From contig CM047427.1 of assembly GCA_026168455.1 (NCBI GenBank), positions 10,305,335-10,369,334 on the forward strand: DNA of 64,000 nt. Reading direction: 5' to 3'. The translations under genes and the position numbers were made by a program. The notes under the pieces are model-generated. The model made no database searches. It was given only the letters and a program-made list of their open reading frames with translations, and had not been told where the DNA came from. This stretch comes from Theocolax elegans (taxonomy: Eukaryota; Arthropoda; Insecta; Hymenoptera; Cerocephalidae). Below, piece by piece: positions 62,352-64,000 of the stretch (position 1 is its first letter; every line of letters begins with the position of its first letter).

Positions 62352-62399
62352 CGATACCCCAGCGCCATCATCATCGTCCTATACATGCTAAGCTAATTC

Positions 62400-63193
62400 A
62401 TAGATTTTATATATATAAACACTACGCTTATATGAACTGGACAAAAATCGTATTTTTTTTTATAACCCGAATTACATACCTGTACATATACATACATATA
62501 TATTATTATATATATATACACCGTGTAACGTATTTGTATTAAAGCGTGACACGGTTTATTATGGGTTACGTAATATTTTTTAATTCTTGTAAACTCGATC
62601 CTATATTTGTATATAGGCTTATACATATGTTTGTTTTTATTTTTTCTTTTCCTTTACGTAACCGGGTTGTCAAACATATGTTTTTAGGAATTATTTTTTC
62701 ACATATTTTATTTTACATATATCTATATAGGTATATAGTACTTGAACAATACTTATTGATACGTGAAATTACAATATCGAGTAATTCGATCGCCGTGAGT
62801 GTATAATATGATGTACAACTGTTGTAATTTAATAAAACAAATAAAATTTCTATCTTTTCGAAATTAAAAAAATTAAAATAAAAAAAAATTTAATCGTGTA
62901 TATATATTTTGAGCCGTCCCTGATGTCCGGTCCGGAGCCCCTGCATATATATGTATTAATGCGAATACACATTGCGACATTGCGTATAAACCGCCCGGAG
63001 AAAGGCAGAAAAGGGAAGAGAAAGATAGGAATGCGCGCGCGATGCATACTGTGCTCCGAAATTCTCTCTCCCTCTTCTTCGATCAAAATCTAAAGAAAAT
63101 ATGAAATATATATGTTCAAACATATATATGTACGAGTATACATTTTGAATATTTTTTTAAAATCAACAATGTTTCCGACTCAAGGATATATAC

Positions 63194-63228
<35 letters not shown>

Positions 63229-63450
63229 TTAGCAACCGGGGCGCTTTGATCGCTCTCCTCTCCCTCTCTCTTTCTCTCGGAAAAATGTGGTGTGCACGAC
63301 ATATAGTCATATAGACACTTGACTGTGTGTAAACGATGCGTTTTACAACCTTGCAATGTCAAACTATAGGATAATGTTACAATAAAATGCAAATATAGAA
63401 ACCTAATGTGCGTGCGTCTAAAAAGGATCCGTCGTGTATCGTAAAATCTT
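62400..63450. other. no gene seen; upstream flank
   Basis: AT-rich sequence with a (TA)n array at about 63196-63225 and a short CT-rich patch at about 63253-63280. No coding signal. Confidence 0.45.
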
Positions 63451-63633
63451 GTGATAAATCGTCGATGTGAACGTATTTTCTTTTTTCTCTGTATCTTCGT
63501 GTGTTCGAACAGTGACGTTATTTTTTTCGTTCATTTTTCCCAGTCATGTGTACGTCTACGCGTTTACAAGTTGCCGATAGGTAGAGAGGACCTGTGTGTA
63601 TACCTACCCGCAGATACATTGTTATACGAGAGG
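63451..63633 (+). other. possible non-coding first exon of a neighbouring gene
   Basis: A moderately GC-rich stretch ends in GAGAG followed by a strong GTAAGG donor (GT at 63634-63635). No conserved coding frame is visible, so it could be a 5' untranslated exon of a plus-strand gene that continues beyond the window, divergent from Nlp. The evidence is only the donor-like sequence and position. Confidence 0.2.
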
Positions 63634-64000
63634 TAAGGATTTCTTGTTTTTGTTTTTATTGTTTACTAACTAATTAGGAATTTCGTTGTTCGTCCATCTT
63701 GTGCGCTCGTTTGTCTAGCCGAAATTTTCACCGGATATCGAATTGTAAATTAATAGTGGCGAAAATCACCGGTGTTTCATTATTTAGTTGATGCACACAG
63801 CTTTTACAATGTTTTATTTGCATTTGTTTCGATGCAAGTGATCAACAGTGTAACAGTTGTGATAGTGAACCTTACTCTGTGAACATTTTGACATTCAAAT
63901 GTTCACTTTTTATAGTTTGTAATTTGGGGATAATCCGTGATCAGGCAATACGGTACACAGATGGTATTGTACACTTGTTTTAAAGATATAGTCCGTGTAT

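Overview
The window looks like nuclear DNA from an insect, most likely a hymenopteran. It is AT-rich, full of (GA)n, (CA)n and (TA)n microsatellites, and carries short spliced exons with ordinary GT-AG introns. The one gene I can name is a nucleoplasmin-like histone chaperone (Nlp). Its sequence resembles what I know of bee and fly Nlp proteins, but the species call is inference. There is no sign of bacterial or organellar DNA. Almost all long open frames outside Nlp are translations of microsatellites or of non-coding repeats.

Layout. 1-21.4 kb is a gene desert of unique AT-rich sequence with GA/CT microsatellites. It holds at least six inverted-repeat (foldback or MITE-like) elements, a possible SINE remnant, a 660-bp tandem duplication carrying a decayed unknown open frame, and two GC-richer islands that look like regulatory DNA. 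21.5-34.2 kb is a mosaic of tandem duplications built from blocks I call A/B, C, D and E. One E block contains a 1.65-kb near-palindromic element (FB1), while the other E block has the empty site. 34.2-36.2 kb is mostly unique and has Penelope-like hammerhead motifs. 36.2-42.7 kb is a second mosaic: a roughly 1.0-1.3 kb unit F in four near-full copies plus one partial copy, and a block G in three copies. 42.7-46.9 kb has two more copies of the palindromic element (FB2 truncated, FB3 complete) separated by a short unique spacer. 47.0-49.6 kb is a 1.3-kb tandem duplication (H). 49.6-59.4 kb is again unique AT-rich desert.

59.5-62.2 kb holds Nlp on the minus strand in six exons, with a TATA box, an E2F-type site and a CACGTG E-box upstream. 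Two different C-terminal exons are both in frame, so at least two or three protein isoforms are predicted. 62.4-64 kb is the upstream flank, with a possible non-coding first exon of another gene on the plus strand.

The most interesting signals are the 1.65-kb palindromes, which carry an exon-like segment (acceptor, ATG, donor) in each arm; the filled/empty site pair for that element; the degenerate hammerhead-ribozyme folds amplified with unit F; broken two-exon gene fragments in block E; and the alternative C-termini of Nlp. I found no operon-like or defence-like system.
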